From Siphonodentalium dalli (taxonomy: Eukaryota > Mollusca > Scaphopoda > Gadilida > Siphonodentaliidae), in assembly GCA_032622095.1 (NCBI GenBank), contig CP136065.1, forward strand, positions 64,651,094 through 64,715,093: 64,000 nt of DNA. The letters run 5' to 3'. The notes beneath the pieces are model-generated. The model saw only the letters and a list, made by a program, of their open reading frames with translations. It was not told where the DNA came from and made no database searches. Positions 48,790 to 59,923 of this stretch are shown in pieces. The translations under genes were made by a program, and so were the position numbers. Numbering within the stretch: the first letter of the stretch is position 1; each line of letters begins with the position of its first letter.

Positions 48790-48818
48790 ACACACATACA
48801 TACATACATACAGACAGG
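48790..48818 (+). repeat. CATA microsatellite
   Basis: Short (CATA)n-like tract with interruptions. Confidence 0.8.
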
Positions 48819-48972
48819 TGTTTCAAAATGTATAATCGATAGCTACAACAATTCTATGGTAGATAGTTCACGGCCGACCTGATGCATGCATCTTAGTTTT
48901 CTTGTATATACTGGCTACCGCGCACGACATGTGATCTCGGTTACGAATTGATTGTACAAAACTATCGCTTAA

Positions 48973-49123
48973 CAGGGGCTTGAAACGCGCTATACGCTGC
49001 CCGCCCCTCCCCACACTGTCTTGTATCGTGTATACTACCGTATCGTAAATCAGACGCTATATATAGGGACGGGTGAGGGCAGTGCTGGGAGGGGCGATCA
49101 ATGGAGCGCATTTCAAGCCCCTG
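48973..49123. mobile_element. 151-bp inverted-repeat element, hAT-like termini
   Basis: Starts CAGGGGCTTGAAACGCGCT and ends AGCGCATTTCAAGCCCCTG, followed inside by complementary GCCCCTCC/GGAGGGGC. The CAGGGG start is hAT-like, but no 8-base target duplication is visible. Confidence 0.55.
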
Positions 49124-49132
49124 TGCATTTAA

Positions 49133-49601
49133 AGGTACTCAATCCGTAAAGAGGGTCCCCATCTCAACAGATTCCAACAACAACAATCCGATCAGAGGGT
49201 CCTATATTACTATTTCTTTGGCTTTGGGGGTAAACAATATTTGATTCGAGTCGAGGAACCCATCAAACAAAGCTCAGAGTTATTAGATATTGATTTTTGA
49301 AATTTGTTATTAACTCGAGGTGAGTACTAATAACTGCCGTAATCTGCTCTGGATGTGTACTCCAAATCTATTCAAACAGACAAGGATGGATAACTCTAAA
49401 ATCAAGTGGTAATTTTAACGCAATTTTGACTGAGTTCTGGGCCAGATAGTATTCCCGATAATGAAAAATAATAGATTTCTAAAATCGATATCTAACAAAT
49501 CTGAGCTTTGATGGGTGACTTCCTCGACTCGAATCAAATATTTTTGACCCCCGAAGCCATTGAAATAGTAATTGAGAGGAGTTTTATCGGATTGAGTACC
49601 T
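49133..49601. mobile_element. 469-bp MITE flanked by TTAA
   Basis: Termini AGGTACTCAATCCG and CGGATTGAGTACCT are bordered by TTAA at 49129-49132 and 49602-49605. Inner sequence is also partly inverted (TTTGATTCGAGTCGAGGAA with TTCCTCGACTCGAATCAAA). TTAA duplication is the piggyBac hallmark, but the terminal bases are not typical of piggyBac. A 73-codon frame inside is chance. Confidence 0.65.
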
Positions 49602-49959
49602 TTAACCACAAATGTGGTCCAGGGGATGTAATTCAATATTTGATATTAAAAATATGAATTGGGGAAAACCCAGTTTATTTTTAAACAGGATTTTCCATTA
49701 TTCAATGCTTCCGCTTTCTGTGGTGAAATAAAACACCCTGAACAACTATATTGGTGATTTAAGCGATTAACGTGCTAATATATGCTAATATATGCGAGAA
49801 CGCGCACCGACGTTGATGATTACAGGTGAGTACCGGTACATGTATTTTAGGTGCCATAATGACCTGCTCACGTTTATAATATATACAATATTTTTTGTCG
49901 CATTTGATTTGGATTGAGTTTATCATCTGACTGTCTGATCATTATGTTTATCAGTTTGT

Positions 49960-50094
49960 ACCACAGAAGTTGGAATCACTGACTTAAATTATGCAATTTT
50001 TTGAGATTTTTTTGGAGTTATAGGTATTAATGCCTATAACTAAAAAAAAATCTAAAAAAATGGCATAAAAGTCAGTGATTCCAACTTCTGTGGT
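49960..50094. repeat. 135-bp snap-back hairpin
   Basis: The ACCACAGAAGTTGGAATCAC arm pairs with GTGATTCCAACTTCTGTGGT. Arms of about 60 bases close on AGTTATAGG/CCTATAACT with an 8-base loop. There are small mismatches in the A/T-rich middle. Confidence 0.85.
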
Positions 50095-50144
50095 TTGTAC
50101 TATATCAGTGTATATACCCTTCGGGCTAACACTGAATAGTCAAT

Positions 50145-51655
50145 GAACTAACAGTGAATTGGTCACTCTCACCCGGCCCGTGTGTTGTTGTGTGATAAAG
50201 TTACCCAGGTTTCTGAAAATGTGATACAGTTACCCAGGTTGGAGAGAATTGTGATCATGCAAGCTACCCAGGTTTTTTTTATCATACCATGAATATCTGG
50301 TGTGGCTGACGCCCGTATAGAACATATTCCACATAACCACAGTTACTAGACATAAAGTCCCAAAAATAAGGTTTTAATCAAGTTTATAAATCGGTATCCC
50401 AATAGCTCTTTATATTGGGATACCGATTTATAAACTCGATTAAAACCTTATTTTTTGGGACTTTATGTCCAGTAACTGTGACATAACAAAACCTTGGAAC
50501 TTTTTGAGGGAATATATATTTCTAAATTATTGTCTATTCCTTAATAATGTACTTAAAGGTACGGTTGGCCTTGGCGGTGGGTATCCTATGAAAATATTTC
50601 CACCCGTCAAAAACCGCCACAAACAGAAAGAAGAACAAAATGTAGACAGACTTTGTCCGTATACAAATAAGAAATATCACATAAACAGTATGTTATTGTC
50701 ATATTTTTGACCATTGTTATGTAGACAAAAGCATAAAAAGTTACTTTTCTGGTGTTTGTTTATATTATGATGGTAAACATAAAGAGCGTTCTTTGTGGGT
50801 GAATTCCTGATATGGAACGAATAAAGAGCGTTTATGCCATATGTATGTGATTAGCCAGCAGCATTTTGTTGTCTTCTGTAACACAATCAGGCTCTTGATT
50901 AGATAAAATATAGTAAATCTGTATGATAACATGCTGTTTACGCGATGGTCATGGTATATATGAACGAAACTATATGCGTTTTAATGTTTTTCTGTTTATG
51001 GTGATTGGAACAAATATGAATATTTTCGACAACTAAGGCCTCACGTGCCTTTAACTGTAGGCGAAGGTCCCAGCTCTAAATTGCATGCTTTTCTGTGACT
51101 TTAGTGAGCCAATCGATATATCGCAATAAAAATTCAATTAATTACCCAGGAGAAATTCCACATTTGCAAGCAAGAAAGTCACTTAAATCGTGAAATTTCG
51201 AGTTGGGACCTTCACCAAAAGTGAAGTACACTATTAAGAAAAAGATAATAACAAAGAAATATATTCCCTGTGTTATTTTTTCGATTTTATAAGGTTTCAA
51301 AAAGTTCCCAGGTTTTGTACTGGTGGAATATGATCTCTACGGGCGTTAGCCAGAGTAGAGATTTATGGCATGATCTACCCATGCAGGTTAATACAATTTC
51401 ATGTTTAGCCACCACATATTCATATTTTGTGATCAAAATTACCATTTCCAGTACTGATACATATTTCTTAATTTAGGCTATGTTTAATGAGGGATATTAC
51501 TTGCCAAAACTGAACAGTATTTCCCTCAGTCACTTTTAAATCGTGTTCATATTGTCACAATTATCTCCTACCTAGGTAACTGTATCGCAATTTCGCGAAC
51601 CTGGGTATAACTTTATCACAAACCGGTGAAAGTGACCAATTCAGCTGAACTAGCC
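50145..51655. repeat. 1.5-kb inverted-repeat-bounded segment
   Basis: GTGAATTGGTCACTCTCACC, GATAAAGTTACCCAGG and CTGACGCCCGTATAGA on the left occur as diverged reverse complements on the right (51310-51640). Terminal positions are approximate and no target duplication was found. Inside, 50481-51300 shows no coding pattern. Confidence 0.55.
50338..50480. repeat. 143-bp snap-back hairpin
   Basis: The left arm (from CACAGTTACTAGACATAAAG) and the right arm (to CTTTATGTCCAGTAACTGTG) of about 67 bases pair almost perfectly around an 8-base loop (50405-50412). It lies inside the 1.5-kb inverted-repeat segment. Confidence 0.88.
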
Positions 51656-51749
51656 AGTAGTAGCCACAGGGCCCTGGGGATAATTACTAAAATGCCAATA
51701 TAGGCTATACCAGATAAGTATACAATTATAACAGATATCAGCTTAGGAG

Positions 51750-51960
51750 ATAAGTAGGCGCATTGGTACAGAAGGGTCACATGACCAGGGGATTGTCATG
51801 GGTTAGGTGTCTTTGACCTCATATGACTTAAAGTGGGACTAATAAATTATATGATCAATTGTATTAGCCCAGACGCTGTGTGGGAAAACTGGTGCACAAA
51901 AGTAAAATTACTCGGGGAATGTCACGGGGTAGGTGCTGTTGATCTCAAATGACTTAAAGG
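51750..51960 (+). repeat. Two diverged ~120-bp tandem repeats
   Basis: ATTGTCATGGGTTAGGTGTC and AATGTCACGGGGTAGGTGCT are each followed by TGACTTAAAG. Confidence 0.6.
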
Positions 51961-52115
51961 GATATACTGTACTCAAATGTTGTTGTTGGTTTCTATAGTC
52001 TCTGAGTCGTAGAATAAGGTAACCAGATTTCCATTAGTTGAAAGTCTGTCGAGTAACTGGTTTTGTACTTTATACAATGTACATTATACTCAATTTACTG
52101 CCCCCAAAACTCGGA

Positions 52116-52187
52116 ACTGAATGGATATATGGGTGCGGAACTGAATGGATATATGGGTGCGGAACTGAATGGATATATGGGTGCAGT
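52116..52187 (+). repeat. 24-bp tandem repeat, 3 copies
   Basis: Three exact units of GAACTGAATGGATATATGGG plus TGCG. The period is a multiple of three, so several frames stay open across it. Confidence 0.95.
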
Positions 52188-52209
52188 TCAATACTATAGA
52201 CACTACATG

Positions 52210-52730
52210 CAGGGATGGATCCAGGGATTTTTTGGGGACACCTGTTTTGGGACCATGATATGCCGAAGGCATATCCCGAGGGACGTAGGCCCGAGATGGG
52301 GGTAGGTACGGGAGGGGTCGCCCCTCCCTTAGGTGCAGCATTAAAGATCCCGCTTAAGAAAATGCACTGGCTTACAAGGTCAAGATAAAGGCCAATGTAT
52401 TATCTTATATATGCGAGGCTCCTTAGATGGGAGACTCTCATTTATATAAGAGAATGCATTGGCACAGGATTTTTGCAAAATTTCAAGAAGCCCCAGTCAT
52501 GAAAGGGTTAAAATATTTCTCACTGGATTAAGCAAATAAAGGCTCTATATCGACTGTATATTGATGATTTGCATTGCATGTTGTTGAATTATAATAGAAG
52601 ATTTCCTTCAAAACATAGAAAATTCAGCTTTAATAAAACTAACCATCTGCAATTTGGGGACATTTAGGCCACCAGAGTTTGGGCGCCCAAACCTGTAACA
52701 GGTATCAAAAGAGCCCTGGATCCTTCCCTG
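52210..52730. mobile_element. hAT-like non-autonomous element, 521 bp
   Basis: The left end CAGGGATGGATCCAGGG and the right end CCCTGGATCCTTCCCTG match at 16 of 17 positions and are flanked by ACTACATG at 52202-52209 and 52731-52738, an exact 8-base target duplication. The inside contains part of another repeat family (52345-52515, TGCACTGGC, TATATGCGAG, CATGAAAGGG) that is a fragment of the TTAA element at 56205-56569. Confidence 0.88.
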
Positions 52731-53153
52731 ACTACATGCAAGGATTTCTAAATGGATCAGTAGTCGTGTGGCCACCATAGCGAGGGGGGGGGGGCAGAAT
52801 CTACTGGGCAATATGATATCTAAATATGAAAATTGCAAAACCCTGTATCGCTAACTAGTGATCTATATATATTAAACTTCAGGCAGATTGACACGATGTT
52901 ATTCTATATTTTTTCCATCGAATCGTCCGGGTAGTCCAATATATTCTTGTCAAAATCGAAATTACGGTGCGATATATACTGAACGAGTCGATCGATTGAG
53001 GTATTATAGGTTAGTTATAAATTCCTGCTTGTGCTGGCTTGAATACGAATGCGACTATATGCTGTTATGAACAGTTATCCCATTGACATATGCATGTATC
53101 AGATTTCTGCGGCGTGTTTTCATTGTGATTATTCACTGTTATTGCAACATTGA

Positions 53154-53345
53154 TGTATTTTGTGTGGGTGTGTTTCTGGATGTATTTTGTGTGGGTGTGT
53201 TTCTGGAAGTATTTTGTGGATGTGTTTCTGGAAGTATATTGTGTGGGTGTGTTTCTGGATGTATTTTGTGTGGATGTGTTTCTGGATGTATTTTGTGTGG
53301 GTGTGTTTCTGGATGTATTTTGTGTGGGTGTGTTTCTGGAAGTAT
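53154..53345 (+). repeat. 27-bp minisatellite, 7 copies
   Basis: Unit begins GTATTTTGTGTGGGTGTGTT and ends TCTGGAT, with GGAT/GGAA alternation and one unit missing six bases. Because the period is 27, open frames persist on both strands, but they are low-complexity artefacts. Confidence 0.95.
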
Positions 53346-53379
53346 TGACACATAATAATGAATGCACATATATGAAATC

Positions 53380-53810
53380 GACCGTTCGTCCGAACATATC
53401 ACCTTGTAAGTCGGGTGTTAATTATCGGATTTCGTTGTCCTTTGACATGGTGACAGCTCAGGTTGGGGAAAAGGATACCCGCTTACTATGGATTTTGTCC
53501 ATAAATTTTTACCAAGCAGAGTTACGAACCTTGTTTGACTTGGAAATTTGTGAATTTTGTGTCCATCCGAACTTATCACATTGTAACTCGGGTGTTTATT
53601 ATCGATTTAGTCGTCCTTTGGCATGGTGATAGCACATGTTGGGGGAAATGATACCCGCATACTACGGGTTTCGTCTATTAATTTTTACCAGAGCTACGGT
53701 CCTGTATCCGTATGAATATCTCAGCTTGTAACATGGACATGGATCATTCGATTTGGTTGTGATTTGGTGTATTGATAGCCCAGTTTAAGGGAAAAGGATA
53801 CCCACTTCTT
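53380..53810 (+). repeat. Three diverged ~185-bp tandem repeats
   Basis: Marked by TCCGAACATATCACCTTGTA / TCCGAACTTATCACATTGTA, TCGTCCTTTGGCATGGTGAT and GATACCCGC. Frames through it, including 53150-53629, are chance. Confidence 0.7.
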
Positions 53811-53857
53811 GGGTTTAGAAAATAAAAAAGTCTCCATCTATACAAATATTGCCCCAT

Positions 53858-53950
53858 GCAGAATGTGGTTCACAGAGGGTGAATTTAGCGATGATAGCCC
53901 GCTATGCGGGATAGCGTCACTAAATTCACCCGCTGGGGACCTCATTCTGC
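53858..53950. repeat. Imperfect 93-bp palindrome
   Basis: GCAGAATG, GGTGAATTTAG and AGCCCGC on the left have complements GCGGG, CTAAATTCACC and CATTCTGC on the right. Confidence 0.75.
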
Positions 53951-54600
53951 ACTCTCTCAGTAAACTGAGCGTCGGGGCATATATATGCCACGCCTGGCGT
54001 TGCACTTATTGTTTTACATTGCATGGACCGATTTTGGTGATGTAACCACCAAAATTATGGTAAATAGACGACGATTGTCAAAATCCTAACGTCTTGACTA
54101 ACTGATATGAATAGATGTTCTATAGGACGATACAAAGTTACTGTGAAACTATAATCGCGAGAGGGCAAATATGACGTTCGTCCTCAATAGCCCAATGTTT
54201 ATGTTTAAATGAGACAAATCTCCATGTCTCCCTCGACATCGGGCGACAACTGTATGAGGCCATGCCTGCAATATCGATTTTGGATTATGTCTCTTTGATC
54301 GAATTCATGGTCTGGTGATATCGACATTCAAATAACTGACAACTCTACAATGCATCCCCTGATCAAGTGTCCTGCTAATTTGCTACGATTATGGTGTCCA
54401 ATTGTGAATCCTGCTGAATTGCTATGATGCTGGTAAGGTAAACTGATGCTATTAAGAAAACGTACCGTTATTATTTCTTAAGTTGTCATCATTGCGGTTT
54501 GTTGTTAACCTACACAAATCGAATAAAAGCCATTATATATATAAAACATTCAAACACTTATATGTTATAAAGTTATTTTACAATGTTGTGTACAGTATGT
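53951..54600. other. Intergenic, nothing recognised
   Basis: No gene or repeat identified. Confidence 0.4.
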
Positions 54601-55780
54601 GTTTTTATGTGTACCCATACCACGGATGCTACGATAACTAAAAAAAATTTATCGTATCGGAACCAAATTTGGTATGTGAGTTTCTCCACCAAAAATACAG
54701 TTCGAGTTCGAATATGGGTTTGATCAGATTATTTTTAACGGAGTTATGGCCCTTTGACATAGAATTCATACATGCTTCGATAAATCAACCACTTTTCATC
54801 TGATAGGAACCAAATTTGGTATGTGAGTTTCTCAACTCAAAATACAGATCGAATTTGAAAATGGATTAGATCCTATTTTTATACCAGAGTTATGGCCCCT
54901 TTTTAACTAAGAATTGAACATATTTGAGATTTTTATGCTTACAATATAACCATAGCAGCTTACAATTAATTACCTGTGATATCAGTTTAGCTCTAAGAAA
55001 GAGACAAGAGATAAACCTGTATTATTGAATTAGAGTTATTTTTAGCCATCATATGTTCAGCACAGCAGTGGAACGTGTAACCCATTCATGAATCAATGGA
55101 CTCTCCCATTCAGTTCTAAAAGTATAAATTGGAATAGTCTACTGTTCATTTGTAGGGATGTTCTCAGAATTTGAGCAGACAGAGATAACCCCATTTAGTA
55201 GCACTCTTTTTATAAAGTTACACAGTCCTATAATATATCTGATGTTCACTGTTGCAAATATAAAATGACTTTAAAAGCCATCTGTTGTTTATACGTGGGG
55301 TGAATGAGAAGATCACTCGATCTTTTCGACCATCCCGTGCGCTTCGCGCCCACCTACCACTCTCTCTGTTGTTTATTGCATTTCCATATAGTGTGGACAG
55401 TGTTGGCCCAGGGTTTATCAACTTCCACACAGCTCTCTGGTTTAGCCTATCAATGCAGTATTCAAGTGACAGACCTGGTACAGTCCCCTAATTTTATAGA
55501 GTTAAAATTGTTAACCCTGGTCATCAATGTTATGATTTTGTATATTTTTCATGTAATCATTCTCCTATTATATTCCCTTCACTTGTATGGATTTGTGTAG
55601 TTAAAATGAACCCTTCACAACATTCCTGATACTTTAGCAGAAATACCTTTCATCTGATTTTTCTCATTTTATTGAAATGTATGTAAATGTGGTATGTGAG
55701 TTTCTCAGCCCAAAATACAGATAGAGTTCGAATTGGGGTTTGATCCATTTTTTGACGGAGTTATGGCTTATGGATTTACG
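54601..55780. repeat. Scattered ~135-bp repeats and unremarkable DNA
   Basis: ACCAAATTTGGTATGTGAGT with CAAAATACAG and GAGTTATGGCCC occurs at 54660, 54808 and (partly) 55690. The remainder has short unrecognised frames only. Confidence 0.55.
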
Positions 55781-56204
55781 CGTCCAACCTGAAAATAGCT
55801 GATCACTATCGCCAAGGTATGGGCTAAACATATGCCGATCGTGATCGGCCTCTCGTTCTTGTACGAGTACGAGTGTTTTTCTTGTTTTCACCACAACCTG
55901 GATGAGTACAAGAAAAACACACACTGTACACAACATTGTATAATGACATTTGTATTATCCATCTGTATGTCAATCCAAATTTTGGGAATAAAACTTTTGT
56001 GGTTATTTTTGGTAATTGTCGGCACTTAATTCTCTATAAAAGCCAGTATTTGATCATCAGAAAGCATGATTTCGAACAGTAAACACGGAATTGAAAACAA
56101 AATTCAATGCGGAAGTGAAACGTCTGCTAAATCCACCAGTGTTGACGCCGAATTAGTCATATTTTCTCAGCCCTTTCAATGCAGTCATCTGAATGCTTCT
56201 TTAA

Positions 56205-56569
56205 CCCTTAACCTTTCCATAACTGGAGCTTCCTGAACATTTGCGAAAACCCTGTGCCAATGCATACTCATATATATGCGAGTCTCTATTAGAGAGCCTC
56301 ACATATATAAGTAAATACAATGGCCTGAGAATATCTACCTTAATATTGTAAGCCAGTGCATTCTCTTGTATATGCGAGACTCATATATATAAGAGCTAAA
56401 ATACATTGGCCTAAACGGCCTAACATGCATATTTACCTTGACCTTGTAAGCCAATGCATTCTCTTATATATGCGAGACTCCTTATGTGAGACGCATATAT
56501 AAGAGAATGCACTGGCACGTGATCTTTAATGCTGCACGGTATACCAGCACAGCCCCAGGCATGAAAGGG
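56205..56569. mobile_element. 365-bp piggyBac-type MITE
   Basis: CCCTTAACCTTTCC at the left and GGCATGAAAGGG at the right are flanked by TTAA at 56201-56204 and 56570-56573. Starting with CCCTT after TTAA is typical of piggyBac-like elements. Inside are three copies of a hairpin-forming unit (GCCAATGCATTCTCTTATAT, ATGCGAGACTC). Related pieces lie at 52345-52515 and 60146-60270. Confidence 0.75.
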
Positions 56570-56779
56570 TTAAAGGAATTTTCAGCTTACCGGGCTGCAT
56601 TAAAATGAAAAATGAAAATAGTTCCAGGCACCATCGTTTGTGACACAGTTATTGCGACCCCCCTCCAAACCACCCATCGGTACGTTGAAATGAGCATAAA
56701 CGATCATAACCACACTTTGGCATGGACCAGTGTTTTGCTCAACTTGACAAAGTCCAGTTTAAGCTATTGCCATGGGTTG

Positions 56780-57290
56780 GCCTCCGTCAACCATTTCCGT
56801 TAGCACACCCTTCAGGTCACATCTCTCATCCGATTGTCACCAAACTTCAAATTGATCTTCGGGGCGAGCAATATTTTTTTTCTAAAATTCATTAAATAAC
56901 ATGGCCGCTAGCAGCCATCTTGGATTTCAAATTTGAATCCATCGGAACACACTGCAGCCCTCAGTTAAATGGAGATTTTTGTTTAAATATATACAGGCAT
57001 GCATGTTTAGGATCATATCTAGATGGGAGCTATCGAATTTTAACTATCTTCGATGAAAAACGTGGCCACCGGCAGCCATCTTGGATTTTACTCTTTGCAT
57101 GACTAAATCCTTTGGCACACCCTACAGACGAAACCCCTCAACAGATCTCCACCAAACTTCATACAGATCTTTTTGGTGACCACTATATATGGGAGAGGTT
57201 GAATTTGTATGAAAAACATGCCGCCTACGGCCATCTTGGATTTTAATCTTTGTATGACTAACTGGTCAAGGGCCTGCCTGATAAATGACA
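56780..57290 (-). repeat. Interspersed repeat, AAGATGGC/GGCAGCC family, minus strand
   Basis: Contains GGCAGCCATCTTGGATTTTA, CTCTTTGCATGACTAAATCC and TTTGGCACACCCTACAGACG, reverse complements of the 2485-3785 units, in three degenerate copies. Confidence 0.75.
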
Positions 57291-57929
57291 TTGGTGGCCT
57301 ATTCGCAGTACCTCTCTGGGTGGCGGCCATTTTGGATCGGGTACATGGGTGTGTGTTTATAGAGTAATGGTAGGGTGTTTTGCAACTGCCCCTGTCTCTA
57401 AAAATCTCAATCGGGAGATATCGATTCTTGATGGTTGTTAAACATATACCATTAAACAGGGGTGAGTGTGACACCCCAAACCATTGTTTGGTCAATCAAG
57501 GGCCTGAGAAATGTTATGGGTGGCGTATTGTGACATGTAACAGTTTATTAAACTGTTATTGCAATTTATAGTTAAACTGTTATAACAGTTAAGCATAATA
57601 ACAGTTCGTTGACGCTAATACGCTGTCGTAAGATGCAATTTAGTAGAGAATGGTTAACATTGAACTCACATGTGGTTTATTCACAGCCATTTTCAATTAG
57701 AATTTCTAATTAAATACTGAAAATAAATGTATATGAGGTTTAATATAATATTTTAATGTGGTGTATGGCGTGCTATTACCCACACCCTTACTTATATACT
57801 CATCCTTTACAATAAAGTGGAAATGAACCCTGTTTGCATTGCAAGAATCAACAGTACCAGAAAGGTGACACGGAGTGCATGGGTTGACATAATTCTATAT
57901 AACATAACATTATAATTCTTTATTCACAG
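57291..57929. other. Upstream region of the TRIM-like gene
   Basis: Includes a cluster of AACAGTT/AACTGTT sites at 57539-57608, one pair forming a palindrome (TAACAGTTTATTAAACTGTT). TTTATTCACAG ending at 57929 is a good splice acceptor, which suggests that a non-coding first exon lies further left. Confidence 0.4.
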
Positions 57930-57965
57930 TCATAATCTGCTGTTGTCTGAGCAAAAATTTTCCTA

Positions 57966-59840
57966 ATGGATCTTACTGAATATGAGGCGATCTTCAGAGA
58001 TGGGAAGTGTCATGCATGTAAAGAATACTTCGACGAAGGCTCACATGAACCCCGCCGGCTGGATTGTTTTCACGTGACCTGCTCTTCATGTTTAGACGGC
58101 CATAAATGCGTCTGTGTGTATTGCCCTCTAGAGTTCTGTGCACAATCAAGCGTCAAGTCCCGACAGAATTTGCCAATTGATTACTTTTCGTTAAATTGAG
58201 CCAGGTCGAAGCTGTACAAGACCAATACAAAACTGCTGGATTGCAAGTCCTGTACAGGAGAAAAGACCGCCGAGTTCTACTGCATGTCATGCAACTCTTT
58301 ATACTGCGGCGATTGCAGCAAAAAGCACATCAAAAACTTGAAGATAATGGACCAGTCGTCACACGACCTCAAGAACTTGAGCTGCGATGGGATATTCTTC
58401 ATGACGTATTTGAAATGCACCACGGACCAGCACAATCAAGCATTAAACTACTTTTGCTTTGATTGCGGCATTGCTATATGCATGGAATGTCCGCTGTTTG
58501 CACACCAGAACCACAATTTCATAAAGATCAAAGACGCCGTCACAAGGAAGATGAAAACTCTTCAAAAGATAACGACCGATGCGCGTTCGAAGGTAGATTC
58601 TGTGACGGCGGCTATATCGAACATCGAGGACGCTTTAAGCGCTACGTGCTCAGCAAAAGACGTCGCAGTACTCTATATAAGGGAGAGCTTCATAAAACTG
58701 AAAGATGAGTTAAAAATTAGAAGGAATTCGCTGTTGAAAAATACTTCAAGCATTGCTAAGAGCAAGAACATGATTCTGGAAGAGCAACTAAAGGAGTTAC
58801 GGGGCCTGCTTCAAAAGTTGAGAACCGGCGTTTTATTTGCTGAAACAGCGGCAGATGCTGTCAATGGGGTGCCTCCGAAATATTCTGGAAACAAGGCCGC
58901 GTTTCTGAACATGTTTTCAGTTCTGGACTCCAACTTACAAATGCATCTTGTCGAGCAGTACACTGCTGTGCCTAGGACCAATCCAAATTTCATATTTAGC
59001 ATTGAAGAACAGATTCCAGATTTCGTTAAATACATATCGGCACTTGGTAATATTTTTAATGAGCTGACAGATTTCGAGAAAGGTCGGATTTTGGATGGAT
59101 CGAAAACGGCGAAAGTTGATGACGTCAACGTTCACATCGGTCACATGGATTCCGATCCTATGATGGCTGACAGCCATGGTCAGAGTTATTTACCATACGA
59201 TTCTTTAGCAGGCATTCAAGACCAAATTAATGTATACGAACGCGAGGATTGGGCATTCGAAGAACCATCACCGGCCCTTGCTGAAATTAAGACCGAGCTC
59301 GAAAGCTTGCGTTTGGAGTTATCACACAAATGCACGACTTTGGAAGAGAGGGATTGTGAACTGGCCGAGGTTCGATCATCGCAGGAACTTACAGAAAAAC
59401 ACATTATAGAATATAGGATGGAAAATGCATCGCTGCTGTCAAGAGCTCAGGATGTAGAAAGTAGACTGAGTGACGAGCAGGTGAGAAAATCAAAACTTTC
59501 AGAGATGAACTCTCGTTTAGAGAATAACCTTCGGCAGGTGAGTACTGAGAAGGACAACGCGATACAAGATCTCAACTCACAGAAGACATTGCTGGAACTG
59601 GAAATCGAGGCTTTGGAGAAACAGAGAGATACAGGGCGTGAAGAAGTGGACAATCTTCGTGAAGAAATTCGTCGACTGAATCAAGAAATGGATGCATATA
59701 CGGAGAATGCTCGTGTGTTGATGGAAAGTTCGACTTCACGAGCAGACACGCGTGACGTCTGTACATCAGAAGAATTGTTTGGGGACGGTTCGGTTATGAC
59801 GACATCGCCCACCAACACGACACAAACTTCAACGGGTTAG
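57966..59840 (+). CDS. TRIM-like RING/B-box/coiled-coil protein gene with in-frame TGA
   Basis: Two frames in the same register, 57966-58196 and 58200-59840, are divided only by TGA at 58197-58199. The first encodes a RING finger: Cys15, Cys18, Cys34, His36, Cys39, Cys42, Cys50 and Cys53 fit the C3HC4 zinc ligands of ubiquitin E3 ligases. After TGA come a B-box (LLDCKSCTGEKTAEFYCMSC ... LYCGDC), a second B-box (FCFDCGIAICMECPLFAHQN), a coiled coil, a middle region, and a second long coiled coil at about codons 330-475 counted from the internal ATG at 58284, ending in a Ser/Thr-rich tail and TAG. No NHL or SPRY domain follows. The coding part has no introns. Without readthrough, the product is a 77-residue RING peptide. 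A recent nonsense allele, a sequencing error or readthrough are all possible. TRIM proteins of this kind often act in ubiquitylation and innate immunity; that role is inferred. Confidence 0.8.
58197..58199 (+). other. In-frame TGA splitting the TRIM-like frame
   Basis: RING-side residues end ...LPIDYFSLN and the downstream frame resumes ARSKLYKTNTKLLDCKSC. No plausible intron surrounds the codon, since the candidate donor at 58151 would make an intron of under 60 bases. Confidence 0.8.
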
Positions 59841-59923
59841 TAATTATTAGGCAAACAAAATGCTGTGCATACCACATTGTAATATAATAGCAACTGAGCC
59901 ATTTTGAGGTACATGTGTATATC

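Noticed and set aside
48973-49123. hAT insertion with target duplication
   Set aside because: The termini fit but the flanking octamers (TCGCTTAA and TGCATTTA region) do not match; kept only as an inverted-repeat element.
53065-53402. Overlapping HTHTKYIQKH-type and CVGVFLDVF-type proteins
   Set aside because: Both strands are open because of the 27-bp repeat period; low-complexity and without support.
57103-57495. 130-codon minus-strand frame
   Set aside because: Runs through the interspersed AAGATGGC-family repeat; similar frames arise at the other copies.
58811-59766. Minus-strand frames opposite the TRIM-like gene
   Set aside because: Shadows of the plus-strand coding sequence with no recognisable domain.
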